NCBI GenBank assembly: GCA_937931765.1
Contig: CALHAO010000059.1
Coordinates: 1 to 16,794, forward strand
Length of the DNA: 16,794 bases
Reading direction: 5' to 3'
DNA from: an uncultured Thiotrichaceae bacterium
Lineage (GTDB): Bacteria > Pseudomonadota > Gammaproteobacteria > Thiotrichales > Thiotrichaceae
The number at the start of each line of letters is the position of its first letter. Position 1 is the first letter of the stretch. Under the pieces are notes generated by a model that saw only the letters and a list, made by a program, of their open reading frames with translations, did not search any database and had not been told where the DNA came from. Below, in pieces: positions 14,135 through 16,794 of this stretch. The position numbers and the translations under genes were made by a program.

Positions 14135-16794
14135 ATGACCGAAGAAAACAGCAGCACCAACCAAACCATCGCCGAAAGCAACGCTTACGAAATCATTCGT
14201 ACCCGCTTAGAAAAACAAGGCAAGGCACTGGAAGAGGCCACTTCCAAACTCAACAACGCCCGCCTTGCTGAATTCAAAAGTGCGGCGATGGAAGTCACCG
14301 GCCGCCTGCGGGTGCGCACAGAAAACAACTGCGTCGCACGTGATATTGTGCAGGTCGGTGAGCAGTTACTGTTTGGTTACAATGTTTTCATCGGTCTGAA
14401 AAAAGAAACCCGTATTGAGGATGTGTTCACGCTTTATACGCTGGCCGAAGACGATGGCCAGTACGAATTACAACCGGTCGCACTACAAGACAGCTTCCTT
14501 GCCAATACCAGCTTCATGGGCGATTTCCGCGAACTCTACGCCTACTACAAACACGCCCGCCTGATCCAATTAATGGTCAAGGATAGTAAGCTGCTAGCCG
14601 CTTTCCAGATCGGCGAGCGCATCACCGATTTACGGGTTTTCCGTTGGGCACTCAGCCCACAAGGCGAACTGACTTATATTGATAACCGTGGCGAACGTGA
14701 CATCGCCCTGCCCAACCCCATTGATTTTGAATGGACAGAAGCCGGGCGTGATGACACCGTACATGGTCGCCACCCACACCTGAGTATCCTCGATACGGTG
14801 TTTGTAGAAACCCTTGGCGGCGATCTGACCATTAAGGTCGAAAACAATACCGATAGCGGGCTGGGAATTTTCAGCGAAGAGGTCGCTGATAAAACCCAAT
14901 CACTGGATGACGGACGCTTTTTTTATGCTGAAGTCGGCAAGCTGATTCTGCTGAAAGTCCAGCCCTATCGCGAAGAAACCTGGCGTTATCTGGTCTTCAA
15001 CCGCCTCACTGAGCAAGTGCAACGCATTGATGCCATCGGCCAATCCTGTATCCGCCTGCCGGAAGATCACGGCATTATTTTCCCCGGTGGCATCTACCTG
15101 CAAAATGGTGAGAGCCGTCAGTTTGAACATGACATGAGCGGCCTGCATTTCAAACGCAGCCTGCGTTCACCCAACGGCGAAGATGTGCTGTATATATTCT
15201 ACGGTGCAGAAGCCGGGCATTACGCGCTGTTCAGCTACAATATGATCGAAAAGGATCTGCGCAACCCCTTATTTGGCCACGGTTACGCCGTCGCTGAAAA
15301 TGGCCGGATGGTGTTATTCAGCTCCGAAAGCGACGAAGCCACCCGCATCCATCCCATGCAAATCTGGCAAACCCCGTATGTCTCGGATGAATACGCCAGC
15401 CAGCAACCCACTGGTGATAGTTTCTACGCACGAATTGGTAACGCCGAACTGGTACGCGGGATTTCAGACCTGTACAGCATCACCCGCAGCATCGAAGATT
15501 CCAGTGTTTCCACTGCGCATTACAACCAACTCATCCAAGACAGCTCGCGTTTATTTGAAGCCTATTACTGGCTGGATAAACCCGAACTGGCGGCGATTAA
15601 AACCACCGTTCATGAAATAGTCGGTACCTCTGAAAAGGTACTGGATGAATTTGAAAAGGTGGAAAGCATCCGCGTGCAGGCCGACAAAGCCATGCAGGAA
15701 GCCGAAGCAGAGCAAAAGGCCATTTTCTCGTCCATCATGCCCGACACCTGGGATGAGGCAGAAGATTTTGTCGATGCCTTAAACCGCATTCGCCACCATC
15801 GCGGCCACCTAATGACCATCCGCGAGTACCGCTATATTAATCAGGAACGGATCGCCGAACTGGATCAGGCACTGGTTGAAGCGCAGGACACTCTCGGCTC
15901 GGATACCGTGCATTTCCTCGCCAGCGACAAAGCATTACAGCCGTATCAGGAAAAACTGGTCGCACTGGAAGGCGATTTATCGGACGCCGATACCCTGCTC
16001 AAACTGGAAGAAGTGCTCAAGTCACAGGAGAAAATGGCCGGTGACCTGGATCTGTTATCGGAATTGATGGCAACACTCAAAGTCGATGACGCCAATGTGC
16101 GCACCAAAGTTATCGACGATATATCCGAGATTTACGCCCGACTCAACCAACTCCGCGCCCGTACCACCCACCAGAAAAAAGACATCGGCAAATCGGAAGC
16201 CATCGCGCAATTCGGCGTACAGTTCAAGCTATTCAGCCAGAGTGTCACCAACGCACTGAACTTAGCCACCACACCGGATAAATGCGACGAACAACTCAGT
16301 CGCCTGCTGATACAAATGGAAGAACTGGAAAGCCAGTTCAGCGACCAAGACGAATTTCTTGCTGACATTATCGGCAAACGTGAAGAAGTCCACGACTCCT
16401 TCGAAGCACACAAACAATCACTGATTAATGAACGCCAGCGCCGTGCGCAAAACCTGATGGATGCGGCGCAACGCATCATTGCCTCCATCAAACGCCGCAC
16501 CACCCGTTTCACCGAAATGGATGAACTGAACACCTTCTTCGCCTCCGATACGCTGGTGATGAAGGTTCGTGATATAGCCAAGCAACTACGTGAACTGGAT
16601 GACAGCGTCAAAGCTGATGACCTGGAAAGCAGCCTCAAGGGTCATAAAGAACAAGCCATACGCGGCCTGCGTGATAAGCAGGATATTTTTGAGGACGGCG
16701 GCAAGGTCATCAAACTGGGGCCGGTGCATCGTTTTAGTGTGACCACTCAGGAGCTGGATTTAACCCTGTTGCCGCGTGGTGAGCATCAATATAT
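14135..16794 (+). CDS. Large 'DNA repair ATPase' (DUF3686 family), N-terminal part, 3' end outside window
   Basis: The N-terminal 886 codons of a protein normally much longer (about 1600-1700 aa, with a C-terminal AAA ATPase). Residues about 16-460 match the DUF3686 region annotated as 'ATPase involved in DNA repair': NAYEIIRTRLEKQGKALEE, RTENNCVARDIVQVGEQLLFGYN, RVFRWALSPQGELTYIDNRG, EDHGIIFPGGIYL, SPNGEDVLYIFYG and HPMQIWQTPYVSDEY (about 406-420). From about 490 to 860 the sequence is mostly charged helix suited to coiled coil (EKVESIRVQADKAMQEAEAE, LDQALVEAQD). No signal peptide or membrane helix is seen, so it should be cytoplasmic. The AAA Walker motifs are not in the visible part, so the ATPase call comes from the family. 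The ATG is the first after an in-frame stop, with a weak ribosome-binding site. It is co-directional with flotillin; a role in membrane stress rather than DNA repair is possible. Confidence 0.82.
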   Translation, partial: MTEENSSTNQTIAESNAYEIIRTRLEKQGKALEEATSKLNNARLAEFKSAAMEVTGRLRVRTENNCVARDIVQVGEQLLFGYNVFIGLKKETRIEDVFTLYTLAEDDGQYELQPVALQDSFLANTSFMGDFRELYAYYKHARLIQLMVKDSKLLAAFQIGERITDLRVFRWALSPQGELTYIDNRGERDIALPNPIDFEWTEAGRDDTVHGRHPHLSILDTVFVETLGGDLTIKVENNTDSGLGIFSEEVADKTQSLDDGRFFYAEVGKLILLKVQPYREETWRYLVFNRLTEQVQRIDAIGQSCIRLPEDHGIIFPGGIYLQNGESRQFEHDMSGLHFKRSLRSPNGEDVLYIFYGAEAGHYALFSYNMIEKDLRNPLFGHGYAVAENGRMVLFSSESDEATRIHPMQIWQTPYVSDEYASQQPTGDSFYARIGNAELVRGISDLYSITRSIEDSSVSTAHYNQLIQDSSRLFEAYYWLDKPELAAIKTTVHEIVGTSEKVLDEFEKVESIRVQADKAMQEAEAEQKAIFSSIMPDTWDEAEDFVDALNRIRHHRGHLMTIREYRYINQERIAELDQALVEAQDTLGSDTVHFLASDKALQPYQEKLVALEGDLSDADTLLKLEEVLKSQEKMAGDLDLLSELMATLKVDDANVRTKVIDDISEIYARLNQLRARTTHQKKDIGKSEAIAQFGVQFKLFSQSVTNALNLATTPDKCDEQLSRLLIQMEELESQFSDQDEFLADIIGKREEVHDSFEAHKQSLINERQRRAQNLMDAAQRIIASIKRRTTRFTEMDELNTFFASDTLVMKVRDIAKQLRELDDSVKADDLESSLKGHKEQAIRGLRDKQDIFEDGGKVIKLGPVHRFSVTTQELDLTLLPRGEHQY

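Noticed and set aside
16132..16638. Minus-strand open frame (168 aa) inside the large ATPase gene
   Set aside because: Ser/Leu/Arg-rich shadow of a coiled-coil coding region on the other strand, with no promoter or ribosome-binding site.
1..16794. CRISPR array, tRNA, rRNA, insertion sequence or phage genes
   Set aside because: No regularly spaced repeats, no cloverleaf with a CCA-type end, no transposase or integrase frame and no terminal repeats were seen on either strand.

Overview
The window (about 16.8 kb) reads as chromosomal DNA of a Gram-negative bacterium, most likely a gammaproteobacterium. The grounds are a type II secretion (T2SS) L-M-N-D gene order of the Xanthomonas Xps kind, a lipoprotein secretin, E. 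coli-like YqiJ/YqiK proteins, and moderate GC content. Genus is not determinable by eye. No rRNA, tRNA, CRISPR array, insertion sequence or phage gene was seen. Coding density is high, and no gene-free stretch exceeds 300 bases.

Region 1 (1-4767, minus strand): the end of a T2SS operon, gspL -> gspM -> gspN (XpsN-like, GspC-type) -> gspD. The secretin runs off the left edge. L, M and N overlap and must be translationally coupled. gspD follows a 131-bp AT-rich gap that could hold its own promoter. No gspE-K genes lie upstream; a phosphate transporter does, so this is a detached inner-membrane-platform plus secretin module.

Region 2 (4929-6500, minus): a PitA/PHO4 family low-affinity phosphate permease, apparently a single-gene unit.

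Region 3 (6775-10517, minus): three genes in one probable operon. They are a membrane protein with a periplasmic NMT1/THI5-like ligand-binding domain and a C-terminal response-regulator receiver but no kinase core, a DUF1028 Ntn-hydrolase-like protein, and an ArgE-type M20 metallohydrolase. This looks like a ligand-sensing plus amide/acyl-hydrolysis module.

Region 4 (10780-16794, plus, divergent from region 3): YqiJ-like OB-fold membrane protein -> YqiK-type flotillin with a very long coiled coil -> divergent YidD-like protein with a Cys-rich tail -> orphan DUF1778 antitoxin-like protein -> large 'DNA repair ATPase' (DUF3686 family), which runs off the right edge before its expected AAA domain. 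The 3-bp spacing of flotillin to yidD and the co-orientation suggest one transcription unit. I infer a membrane-microdomain/stress module in which the flotillin scaffold and the large ATPase work together. This is the part of the window most likely to hold a poorly described system.
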